Assembly: GCF_002104995.1 (NCBI RefSeq)
Contig: NW_024468260.1
Span: 558,001 to 622,000, forward strand
Reading direction: 5' to 3'
Origin: Linderina pennispora
Lineage: Eukaryota > Kickxellomycota > Kickxellomycetes > Kickxellales > Kickxellaceae
DNA length: 64,000 bases
This document shows positions 31,828 through 42,900 of this stretch, piece after piece (the first letter of the stretch is position 1; every line of letters starts with the position of its first letter). The position numbers were made by a program, and so were the translations under genes. Below the pieces are notes generated by a model that was not told the origin of the DNA, ran no database searches, and was given only the letters and a program-made list of their open reading frames with translations.

Positions 31828-34536
31828 ATGCTCACGAAACGGCGCACTGCGGCGGTGTTCTCGTACGATGACGTGCAGACACATCCAGATGCGCAGCAGC
31901 GGGGACACCACCGACGCCATTTCAGAATGTTCAGCACCAGCAGCACCGTCACCGTTAGCAGCAAGGCAGTAACTCACTTTGCCATTATTGTTCCGGGCAC
32001 TGGTCCCCACACAGAAGACGAAAAACCAAAGGGTGGCTTCATGAAGAAAGGTAAGGGGGCCGTCTGCAGTGGAAACCTCTAATTGCTACACCGAACAAAA
32101 AGTCTTGGCTTTGCAAGCCGGAGATTGTCCATGGGCGCTAGCTAATGGTTGCCGATTTGTAATCAGTTCTTCGTTGTAGCCCAAAAATTCAGGGAGATAT
32201 GCAGGGACATCTGTGAGCGCGAGTTCGCCGAGACAGGTGCCAATATCGAAATGACGCCGATTCGTAAGTTGGTAGCGCATTTAGCCTTAAACCAAAAGCG
32301 CTTCTTTTATTCTGATTCCAGACGAATTTTCCGATATCTGAGATCTGTAGACTATCACGCTGACGTGCATGCGCTGAAGACAACCGGAGGGTAAGTGTTT
32401 CTGGTGATTTTGTTGCATATTTATACTTGTACGTCCGCTGGGGGGCCAGCCTGCATTAACAAAAGTCTCACACTCCCTGTCCTTCGCCATACTAGACGAA
32501 TGAACAAGGTGACGCTGCCGTCGATTCCGTGGATCCGTACAATGGACAATGATGTCGTAGGCGACATTCTGTACTACTTTTCGACCTACCACGGCCGCGC
32601 GATGCTCCGGATCGTGACTGAGAAGCTCAACGCAGCCTACGACGCATTCATGGAGCAGCACCCGTACTTCAACGGCCCAATCAGCCTGGTTGCGCATTCG
32701 CTGGGCGGCATGATCTGCTACGAGATCTTGTACTACCAGAAGCTGCGCTCGCTAGCCCACAAGCAGCACTGCAAGATCAGCCAGCTAGCCCGTGTCGAGC
32801 ACGAGCGGTACGTGGAGCTGCCGAAGCTGAAATTCACGCCAACGCGCCTATTCACCATGGGGTCGCCGCACGGCGGCACATTCGTGTTCCGGCACTTGGA
32901 TTTCGACTCCATTCAATATTGCGCCCATTGGGTTCCACAATATCTTCCACCCGTATGACCCGTTTGGGTACCGGACCGAGCCCCTGGTGGACGATGAGTT
33001 TGCGGACTCGCCGGCTGTGCCGATTGTGAGCCAGCCGGTGGAGCTGTTTGCGAAACGCCAGTCCCTGAGCGGCAGCATGGCGGAGTTTGGTCGGTCGCTG
33101 GTGGACTCGGCCATGACGGCGCCGCAGACGATTTCGTCCGGAATGCTCAAGGCTGCGCGCACGTCAGTTTCATTGCCATTCACGGCTGTGTCGAGCATTA
33201 TGGGCAGCACCGGGTCCAGCAGCCACCACACGCCGGTGCGCTCAAATACATCGCCCATGGACCACAGCTGTGTCGGACAATGACGCCGATACAAAGACCA
33301 GGCGGAGGAGCCGGATTTCATCCAATATCAAGGGCTTCTTCAAGTCATCAAAGACCATGACGGTGGTGGAGGCGAGCAGTGCGGCCGAGGAGTCTAACCA
33401 GAAGCCGCAGCAGAATCCCCAGGAAGACCCAGACCACCGGGAGAGGTGATCTCCACAATCAATTACAGGGAAACCACGACGAGGATACCCATGGAACCGG
33501 GGATATTGCCAGTAATCTGGAAAGCCAGGCTGAGGAGACCCAGGGCGTGATCTACAACGAGCCAATGGCGATCTCGAGCCAGAGCACCGACAAGTCCATC
33601 AGCAGCTCCTCGACTCCTGTCAGCCGCAGCGAGTCCGCCAGCACCGAGGGTTCGCTGACGCGGCGCAACTGGAACAACCGGGCGCGCGTGAGCCGCCGCA
33701 GCATGTCGTTCGAGTCCACCACTGCACTATATTCGACCACGTCAGCCGGCAGTGCACTGCGGGCATCGAGCGCAGAGCCGGGCAGCCACATGATTGGGCA
33801 GCGGTCGCACAGACCCGAGGACGGGGATCTCGAGATGATGAGCCACCTGCGACACATCTTCCGCCCAACCATGCCGCCGTCCGAGGACCAGCGACTGGCC
33901 GAAACACAGGGCCTACCGCTATCCTCGCGTCTGATGACCATCCGCCGCCCCCGGATCCGCAACACCCAGACAATGCCGGCCACCCTCCACGATACTGTAC
34001 ATAACGACGGGGAAGTAGAGCACAAATTGGCGCAGAATAGCCAGTCGGACACCCGGGTCGCGCCGTCGGCGAGTCCAACAATGAGTCCAAGGACGAGGAG
34101 GAGAACGGCATTGCGAGCTACTTGGCGGCCAGTCTGCTTGCATATGGATCGCGCACTGATGGCGAATCGGAGACTGAAACGGAGATGGCCAGGCGGAGCT
34201 CGCTGTCGGCTGTGCCGGACGCCAAGAGCAGTAGTAGTGGTGGCTCGGATGACTATGCCGCCTGGAGGCCCAGTCTGCCCACCCTCAATGATGACGCAGT
34301 GCCGGAGGAGCAGACGGGGGACGATGTCGTCCACGTCGGCCGAAACCACTGTGAGCGAGGGTGACGACATGGTGTCAAAGCTGCCGTATGGCGAGCGCAT
34401 GGACTACATCGTGCCGTTCTCCAAAAAGCACCTGCAGAACGAGTATTGGCTCGGCCTGCAGGCGCACTTCTCATACTGGACCAGCAAGGAGGTCATGCAT
34501 CATATCGTCTTCAATATGATAGCGAATTCGGATTAA
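31828..34536 (+). CDS. DDHD-domain phospholipase A1, frame-broken
   Basis: Intracellular PA-preferring phospholipase family. Exons 31828-32050, 32180-32263, 32351-32390 and 32496-34536, all GT-AG; joins restore VPGTG...FREICRDICERE...PI-HYHADVHAL...NKVTLPSIPWIR, matching the family. The serine elbow is AHSLGG. The DDHD domain begins RLFTMGSPHGGTF and continues IFHPYDPFGYRTEPL. A long Ser/Thr-rich, probably disordered insert (about 33000-34350) separates it from the final block GERMDYIVPF...YWLGLQAHFSYW. At least five frame breaks occur (about 32912, 33259, 33439, 34070, 34316); four fit one extra base in a homopolymer, and the one near 34070 fits a lost base. The stop is 49 bp from the convergent desaturase stop. 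Confidence 0.88.
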
Positions 34537-34585
34537 TAAATGGGAGGTTAGAAAAGAAAAAGGGAAAGCAAAGGGGAAAGGCAGA

Positions 34586-35474
34586 TTACTGGGATTTCTT
34601 GGCCTCAAGCGTCGGGATCTTGTCGTCGATCTCGTGGGCCTGCTTGTTCTGCACGGACTTGGAGTTGCGCTTCGACCGGTCGTAGATTTCGGCGGTCGGT
34701 TTCCGGTACGATCCAAACACGCGGTCAAACAGGGTTGTGAACTGCCCGTAGTTGTAGTTGAAGTACAGGTGGTGCACGGTATGGTGGGCAGCGCCATTCA
34801 CGACCGGGTTGTTCGACACGTACTCGCCGTCGTGGATCATGACGCTCCACACATTGACAAAGGCAAACAGCATCAGATACACGTACTCGTGCATCGGAAA
34901 CACATACACCGCCATATGGTACGGCAGCGACTGCAGGTAGCCGTCGATCGGGTGGAAGGCGTGCGACGCAAACGGCGTGCACACGATCCACTTGTGGTGC
35001 AGCTTATGGCACTGCGCGTAGACCTTTGGGTGGTGCTCCAGCCGATGCACCCAGTAGATGCAAAAGTCTGTGAACAGAATAAACATCACCCCCGACAGGA
35101 CCAGGTACGGGTAGCCGTACTTGTCCCACTCCTTGTAGACCAGCGAGTACCCGTGCAGCTCGCCCAGAATCCACGGAATCGTCAGCACCGTGATCTGCGG
35201 CAGCGCGCGCGACGCACACGCCATCTCCAGGAACCGCTGCCCCTTGAGGTACTTTGGGTGCTGCTCCTTGCTTCTTGTCGTAGATGTATCGGTACGACAG
35301 TCCCGCTGTGCCAAAGTAGAATAGAACAATGTACGCGTAGATGAACACAAACAGCGATATCGACTGCCGCATGACGCTGTTGCGCGGCAGCGGCTCTGTC
35401 GAGGTCAGGTCGGCGGCCTTGTTGTATACGCTGTCGAACACATACGTGTCCAGGTACTCCATTACGACGTCCAT
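34586..35474 (-). CDS. ERG3: Sterol C-5 desaturase (Erg3-type), frame-broken
   Basis: ER di-iron enzyme that introduces the C-5 double bond in ergosterol synthesis. The histidine clusters are HRLEHH, HKLHHK and HHTVHH, in order and spacing typical of the fatty-acid hydroxylase superfamily. Several membrane helices (SLFVFIYAYIVLFYFGTAGL, VLSGVMFILFTDFCIYWVH, YVYLMLFAFVNVWSV) are visible. One extra A (T-T at 35272-35273 on the plus strand) explains the only frame break, after YIYDK. About 295 residues. A TATATAAAA element 415 bp upstream may mark a long leader. Confidence 0.9.
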
Positions 35475-36289
35475 GGCTAGCTAGGGTTGTGTGCAGTAAC
35501 AGAGAATAACAGTTAGCAAATATAGTATAAAAATATCCAGTGGCTCGGAGTTGGAGGGAAAAAAGGCAGGGGGCTATGAACAAGAAACCCAACACTGCTT
35601 GGAAAAAATACACGAGTGCTTGGGCTTCTTAATCTCCCAATTCTCGCGGCCGCCGTGCTATTAACAATCGGCAAAGAGGTGGCGGTCTCCTGCGTTAACG
35701 GCCAACGACAGGACACGTACCTTCTATCTTTCCAAAAGAACTATGCCGCGAAAGTAGGTTGCTTTTCTTTTCCTTTTGAAGGAGGCAAGAGCAGAAATCC
35801 AAAGGAGGAAAGAGGAAAAAGAAGCACGGCGAAAAGGGAAGGGGGAGTTTGTGCTGGCTGTGGAAAACAAATCGCCAGCAGGAAGATTTTATATAGAGCG
35901 CCAGCGCCCACGGCGATGAGGACAAATCGAGCTAGCAACTAGCAATGCGGACTTTCTGGTCCTTTATTTTTGCTGGGCCCTCAACGACCGGGACTCGAGT
36001 TCAAGGGCCGGCATTTTTGTGCCCTCGCCTTATAGAAACAGTGAGCATTTGAAACAGCATGATTTCTCCCAGGGCACTCGCTGTAGCCCGGCCGGCAAAC
36101 CATTCGGCAAAAGCCCATGCAAGGCCTCCAAAGGCATCTCGCAACAGCACGCTTTGTAGCCTGCGCAAGGACGACACTGAAGTCGCAAGGATCTTCCGAA
36201 TCGGGACAGCCATTGGCCCCCACGGATATTCCGACGAACCCACAAACAAAAGCACAAATCGCGTGATTCCACAACGGCAATTTATTAAT
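35475..36289 (-). other. Intergenic region upstream of ERG3
   Basis: About 800 bp; it includes the desaturase promoter and the 3' end of the next gene (AATAAATT on the minus strand next to its stop). A Cys-rich ORF here was rejected. Confidence 0.5.
35887..35895 (-). promoter_or_regulatory. Possible TATA box of ERG3
   Basis: TATATAAAA on the minus strand. The distance of about 415 bp to the ATG is long, so it would imply a long or spliced 5' leader. Confidence 0.3.
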
Positions 36290-37156
36290 CTACGCAAGCA
36301 GATCCAGGCCGGCATTGGGGCCGAAGCCGCCAGCCTGGTTGGCGTACACGGGAGTATTTAGGTACTTGCGCGGGTCGTTCGGGTCCAGCCCAGAGCGGTC
36401 TCCGCCACGGCCCGAGTTGACAATCGGGTCGTCGAAGGGGTTGGCAGTGTTCCAGCCCTGGCTTGTCAGCTGCTGCGCCTTCTTGCGCCGAGCCACAAAC
36501 GGATTCGTGTTTGTGGGCAGCGACGCAGGAGCGCTGGCCTCAGCCGCCAGCTCGTGCTTATGCAGGGCTGAGGTGGCCTGGTCGGCCTTGACCTGCGCGC
36601 GATGGCGCTTGCGCTCGTCCAGCGGCATGGCCGCCGAGGCATCGCGCCGTGTGGGCGTAAACACATAGTAGTCCATGGAGCTGGCCGAGTTTTTGTCAAA
36701 CTGCGGCTTGTCCGACGGATACAGCGAGTTTCCGGTGGCTGCGTTGGGCGTCTTGACGTTGCGCCCGGGGGCAAAATACACTGACTGCATGTCGACAGCC
36801 GAGCGGGCAGCACGGGCGGGCTTGGGGCGTGGGCGCGGCACCGGGAACTCGCTGTGCTCGCTGGTGGGCGTCGGCGGCGACGACACAGCGGTGGTGGCCT
36901 GGCTGGAGGCTGGAGACCGGTCGGCATGCTGCAGGCTGTTGGACGACCAGGTGGGCGCGGTCATGGCGCGCACAGCTGTCACGGGGGTTGATCTCGGCTC
37001 ATCAAACTCGCTGATGAATTCTGTCGTGGCCACACGCCCCGCGCTGTTGTAGTCGATCTCCATGTTCTGTGCGCTGTTGGTGCGGCGCTTCGTGTACTTG
37101 CCGACCTCCATGTGCGTAAAAACATACGACTTTTTGATCTTCTTCATGAAGCCCAT
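36290..37156 (-). CDS. Hypothetical protein with two NPF motifs, 288 aa
   Basis: Not recognised. From MGFMKKIKKSYVF the protein has a basic N-terminus, then mostly disordered Pro/Ser/Thr sequence with a basic PRPRPKPARAAR stretch. Short ordered-looking blocks are SMDYYVFTPTRRDASAA, LDERKRHRAQVKADQA and a C-terminal region with two NPF tripeptides (TNTNPFVARRKK and NTANPFDDP), ending GFGPNAGLDLLA. NPF is the ligand of EH domains, so an endocytic or trafficking adaptor is possible but unproven. Frame intact. A TTTTAATAG just upstream of the ATG looks like a 3' splice site, so a 5' UTR intron is possible. Confidence 0.65.
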   Translation of the reverse strand: MGFMKKIKKSYVFTHMEVGKYTKRRTNSAQNMEIDYNSAGRVATTEFISEFDEPRSTPVTAVRAMTAPTWSSNSLQHADRSPASSQATTAVSSPPTPTSEHSEFPVPRPRPKPARAARSAVDMQSVYFAPGRNVKTPNAATGNSLYPSDKPQFDKNSASSMDYYVFTPTRRDASAAMPLDERKRHRAQVKADQATSALHKHELAAEASAPASLPTNTNPFVARRKKAQQLTSQGWNTANPFDDPIVNSGRGGDRSGLDPNDPRKYLNTPVYANQAGGFGPNAGLDLLA

Positions 37157-39959
37157 GGTGAATGAAAAAACAGTGTGCCTATTAAAAAAAAGTACGATTA
37201 GTAACGATGGAAACCGAAAAAAAACAAATAAAGAAACGACCAAGACATGAAGAAACCTCGCCCTCCCTATAGCTCACATAAATGCTGGATTGGCAAGTTC
37301 CTGGGCAGGGGAAACAGCGAGAAAATGCCAGCATTGTTTGTTCGTTCGTTTATCAGAATACAAAGCTGGCATTGTCAGCGTGTGTATGTGTGCGCTGGTT
37401 TTGTTTGCACAGAAATGAAAGGGGCTGATAATCGATAGCTGAGGGAAAAGACATACGGCCCAGACCGATGAGCCTACTGCCCCCGCAATTGAAAGAGAAA
37501 AGCCCCCCAAGAAGCCCTCCTGGGCTCTAGCTCTGCGGGACCAGAGTTTACCCAGCAAATACTTACTGCTTGTTAGGAACGGGGGAATAGGGTTTAGGAA
37601 ACGAGGGGAATGCGCGTGCTGCCTCGGATAAACGGGCAGAGAATGGGTGGAAGGGGAAGGGTCGGGTTAGAGAGGATAAAATACAGAATAAAGTATGAGC
37701 GGGCGAGAGAGAAAAGAGAACGGAGAAGCAAGATGGATTTCCGGTTTGTGCCTGGACCAGCTATCGTTTTAAACTGCTGCCTTTCCTCTTCAGGTTGTAC
37801 GGGCTCCTGCTTTTCCACTTCCAAAATAGAAGCGAAACCCCGCCTCTCTCCCGCTCTGTGACCTCGAACGAATCGCACGGATTCCCCACCCTGCCAAATG
37901 GGCATTGCGAGAGAAAAACAACCTGCCGGCTTGTTATTCAGGATCGACCCAGGCGGAATGGCAAGACCATCAATCGACTTTATTTTGGTGTTGGAAATGG
38001 AAGGGGGGCGATCTCCCTTCATGGTCCATTTCGCATCGTTTCCACCTGCTGTTTGAGGATCCTGCGAGCACCACCCGAGCGCACCTGCTGCTGCATGGTG
38101 CCTAGGGGATGAGGGATATACTCGGCGATATATTCGACAGTTGATGGGCGTTTAGGCTGGCCAGAAGGTGATTCCCCAAAAAAAGACTATGCCTCCAAAA
38201 ACATATGCGAAAGCCGACCAGTCTTCAAGGCCTATTTTCAGGCTACACACTCTGGGAACTATTCTACCACTGCTAAGGAACTCGGAGTAAAGATGTGGTG
38301 TGGCCGATAGCTGCTGAGTAACCTGAGTGGAACCTCCACTGAGGACAGAGCCCGCAGTCCGCACGTTTGGGGGAACCATAGAGCAGATACAGCGACCTTA
38401 GAGGCCCGCTCGCTAGCTCACATTATCCCGCATCTCGCCACCACCCTTAGCCATATTCTTATTTCTAGTTGAGCTAGCTAGTATCAGGCAGACACTATAG
38501 CTGCACCGGCACGATCAGATCACACATCGAGAGCTCCTATATACCTGCATGCTCCCCATCTAGATCCTGGGAGTGACAGACCGGTCTTCCCTTTGGGCTG
38601 TGGTGGCTGTGCAACGCAGGGTGTTGTTGTTTGCAAACAACTACTAGACCACCAACCACAAAGCGGTCGGGGCTACCAGCTGAACCCAACGCACAGTCAC
38701 GTCAGAGACATGCATTCATCCGTGACACTATTTACACAGCTGGCACTGAGTGTACCAAGTCTAGGCGTGAAGTGTTTTCTTTCTAGCTTTCTTTTGAAGG
38801 CGCAAGAATCAAAAAATTAGCGCTAGTTAGTTTTTAATTCGAGGGGACAGCTTGATGAGCATAGATACTTCACGGGTGCTGCATGTACAGAGGAAATGCT
38901 TGAATAAACTATGGCTAAATTGTAAGGGAACAAAGAAACTCGTAGTGTGGTATCACTATTCTGTACCTTGACGACACTACATGCCTTTCGGCCATACTGA
39001 TCGTCGGTGGAAGTCGCCAATAATGCCACTGGCGTTATGGATGTCATTTTCCATGACCGCTAAAGCATCCATAGTTGATTCAAATAGCCCATTATTCTTG
39101 CTGGTACCCGGCCTGTATGGCTATAAAATTGCTACTTCAAACAGTGCGGTTGTTAGAGAATTCACCTTCTCTTTTCCCTCTTTAATCCACCTTGAATCAG
39201 TTGTCACATCTTTGAGCGCTTTTATCCGGCACCATCAGCAGTGGCCTTTTATAGCCATACCAGCCGGATATCAAGAGATTAAGAAATAGCTAGAACGGGC
39301 TAAAAGCGCCTTAGCAGCCGGTGGCTGAACACGCTGGTACGTTATTTATAACCACACCCTTACAATCGCGCATACAAGGGATAGGTGTGACCCTACACCT
39401 TAGCACCGACTGATACTTCCCGGGATGAGAGGCTCAAGGCAGACACTGGTAAACAATCCAACTAGAGACAATTATTAAAGCAGGAAAGTAACGTGCCGTT
39501 GCGGCTCGGCAAGCCGACTACCTGCCACCAGGCATAGCCTTGAAGGCCAGCAGCATTTCCCTGAATGCAATGGTGAAACAGCTCAGCAACAGCAAAAGCC
39601 CCCTTTTTCGTTCCTCGTCTCATTTACGCGAACTGGGGCCAGTCAGGTTCTTTTCTCTTTACCTGCTTTTTTCATTCAGTCATTCTAATTGCAGTGCATT
39701 TTACTTTAGCGTTATGTAAGTCTGCATATGAAACGCAGCCAGGCGCATTTCAGCTGTACGCGATACACCGGTACTAACAGCACATTTGCCCCTGAATTGC
39801 ACTGCATTTGTAGACAGCGTACCCTCTCAGCAACACAACGTTCACCCAAACACACGCATACAGCGTATCTAGCCTTAGACCGCTCGGCCGTCAGACCCCT
39901 CCAAAGATTAATCGCAAACAGCGTGCTCAGCCACTACAGATACCCTCCATGCATAAATA
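37157..39959. other. Gene-poor interval, 2.8 kb
   Basis: Longest stretch in the window without a supported gene. Short ORFs have no recognisable domains. It has a stretch near 38650-38705 resembling 12835-12890, and a divergent promoter must lie in it. No tRNA, terminal repeat or transposase fragment was recognised. Confidence 0.5.
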
Positions 39960-42900
39960 ATGGCCAACGGAGTATATGCTATAAAACAAATTCTAGGACG
40001 GCGTATCTCGCTGCGCGACGGTGTCTGGTACCTGATCGAATGGGAAAACTATGATCTCAAAGACAGTACATGGCAATGCGACAACGCCGAAACTAACATC
40101 TCGCCTGACTCCATCAGAGAGTTCGAGCTCAACTGCAACAAGCTGCGCGAGAAGCGGGCCAGGAACGAAATACAGTACAACATCGATATATACGAGAACG
40201 AGGGGATCGCGACGCTGATTGGTGCGGGCTACAGCATGTTCGCCGGTGGCGAATCCGCCTTCATGGACCATGATCAGCCAGAGGACTTTTCATTTATGCA
40301 GGTATCCGCAGCGACCGAGGCCGAACAAAACAATGGGCGGCACAATAGTCACAAGGTCACTGTGGCCACGCACGGATGGAATCGCTTGAAGAATGTGCCA
40401 ATGATGGCAAAGAGGCTGGTCCCTGAAGGCACTGCCATCTCAGGAATTTGTGGAAAGCTCGTGGATACAGCCGGCTATGTGTACTATTTGACCCGGTGGA
40501 GCGATGGTGCTATTACCTGGGAATACCCAGGTGCATTCGAGGAGGCCCAGGATGTGCTGGAAAAGTACGAGCTGGCAAGCTATGCCAGGAAACGCAAGGA
40601 CCTGTGCGAGTCACTACGGAGGCCCGAGATAAGCTATTTGAGGGACATGACGCGTAGGAGGATCGGGTCGCTTGAGGCAAACAGGAACAGGAGCAAGGCC
40701 AAGGAGTTGCTGGCGCTGACCAGCGCTGGTCAGATCGACTCCGACATAACGGTAGCTAGTTCAGAGCCGCAGTTCCGGCTGGCGCTCGAGTCCAGCAACC
40801 TTATCACCAGCGTAGTGCCTCAGGTGCCGACTGTGGCCATGGACATCGAAGCCCAGGCATCGAATTTGGCTGCTGCGTTTGAACAATCGCTGCATGAGCT
40901 CAATATTCCAACAGTTGGTGCTACTGCACCTGCAACGTGCGCCCCTGAGGTCTACATTGGCCATCCAAAGGGGTCATTGTTTAGGGAACGCAACTACACA
41001 ATTGCAGACCTTGAGAGATTCAGGCGGCTACGGGCAAAAGCCAATAAGCTGCTCGCCAGACGCCAGCAGCAACAGCTGCGCTTATCCAGTCGGCCGCGTG
41101 AGCAGCCGTCGACAATGCGGCAGCTGCGGCGGCGACAGAAACAATCGGCTGCTCGACGTATTTTTCACCTCGATCCTTTTGACGAGGGTGGCAGCGACTT
41201 TTCGCCAGACGAGACGGCACAGAACGACCTTGACGATGAGATGTCGGTTGCCGGCTTCGACGAAGACGAAGATGAGGACAAGATTTCTATTGCCAGCATC
41301 ATTGGTGCAAGGAACCGCCGTGCAAAACGCATTGTGGCCGATAGCGACAGCGACAACTACTCTATCCCCATACATGTCCGTAGCGAGGCTACCTCAAAAC
41401 GGTCAGCGCCCAGACCCGCCAGAGATTCGTATATTGACAGGTTATTTCCAGAGTCCGATAGACCAGCTGAGCAGCGATCGGCCCTATCGAGCCATGGACG
41501 TGCTGTCAATGTCAACCCAGTATCATGTGCCATGTGTGATGAGCCTGGTGCAGCAGAAATACCTGTGCAAGGAATGCGGGAACCGTTACCATGCCGACTG
41601 CTATCGGTCGTTGGTCGCACGAGCCAACCTCCTAGACACAGATGTTACACAGCTGCCCCGCACAAACTGGGCATGCGACTTTTGCAAAGTCTACCAAAAC
41701 CAGGTTGTCGAGAAGCTGCTGGGTCAGCGCATTGAACGGCCATCAAATTCCGGCGCAGAGTCGCAGTGCGAAACAGAATATCGCGGCTGCTGATGTCAAG
41801 GTCAAGTGGAAGGACATGTCATACCGACACTTGGATTGGGTTCCGTTCGTTTGGCTTTTTGTCATCAGCAAAGCAACCAAGCTCCGGATGATGCGGACAT
41901 CATTCGCCAACGGCGTCTTGCAGCCAAGCGCGATCAACGACACTTTCAACGAGGAGTACACCGTAGTCGACTATATTATCGGGATCTGTCCGTGCACTAC
42001 CAGCATTGCCAGACAGCGAGAGACCGAGCTGTATAAGAAGCAGCTGGATGCGACCGATCCAAAGTGGCAGCTGTACACGGCATGCAAGCAGGTGCTCGTC
42101 GTGTGGAGGGCCTCGATGAGAGTAGCGCAACGTGGGAGGTGCCGCCCTGCCCATCCGACAACCTGGACGACTTTGAGCTTTGGTCTGCTGCATACAATCG
42201 GTGGCTGTGCGCAGAGAAGGTGAGCCTGATCGAGAGCAACAGGCTGAATGACATGAAGAGAAAACAGTTCCTCATTACCCGGCAAGCGATGCAGACGATC
42301 ACAACGCAGCCACAATACTTTGCTGGCGGCGAGCTGTACCCGTACCAGATCGAGGGGCTTAACTGGCTCTGGAAGAACTGGCTTGAGCGCAAATCATGCA
42401 TCCTGGCTGATGAGATGGGCCTGGGCAAGACTATCCAGATCATTTCCCTGATTTTGACAATCTACAGGTCGTCTATCCCTGATGACGTGGATCGCGACAG
42501 GGCTACCACAAGCAACCATGGCATGTTTCCATTCCTGGTCGTCGTCCCCCCCACACTGGTCAACAACTGGATCAGTGAGTTTAAAAGGTGGGCGCCAGAG
42601 CTGGTGGTGGCGCGTCTGACAGGCATAGCCGGTGCCCGCAAGGTCCAGCTTGAGCGCACCATATTCCGCAAAACACGCAGCGACCTGAACTGCCATGTGG
42701 TCGTGGCCAGCTATGCAGCCTTCAATGCGCAGGATGTGATCAGGCAACTCTCCTAGCAAGCAGTTAACGTGGCGACTAATCGCCATCGATGAGAGCCACC
42801 GGCTCAAAAACAGCGAGACAAAACTGTACCAGACGCTACTACAGTTCAAAACCAGGCAGCGGGTACTGATCACTGGAACGCCGTTGCAAAACCGCTTGGG

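Noticed and set aside
35981-36280. Cys-rich 99-residue minus-strand ORF
   Set aside because: No clear signal peptide and it occupies the 3' flank of the NPF-protein gene; the cysteines are not in a pattern I recognise.
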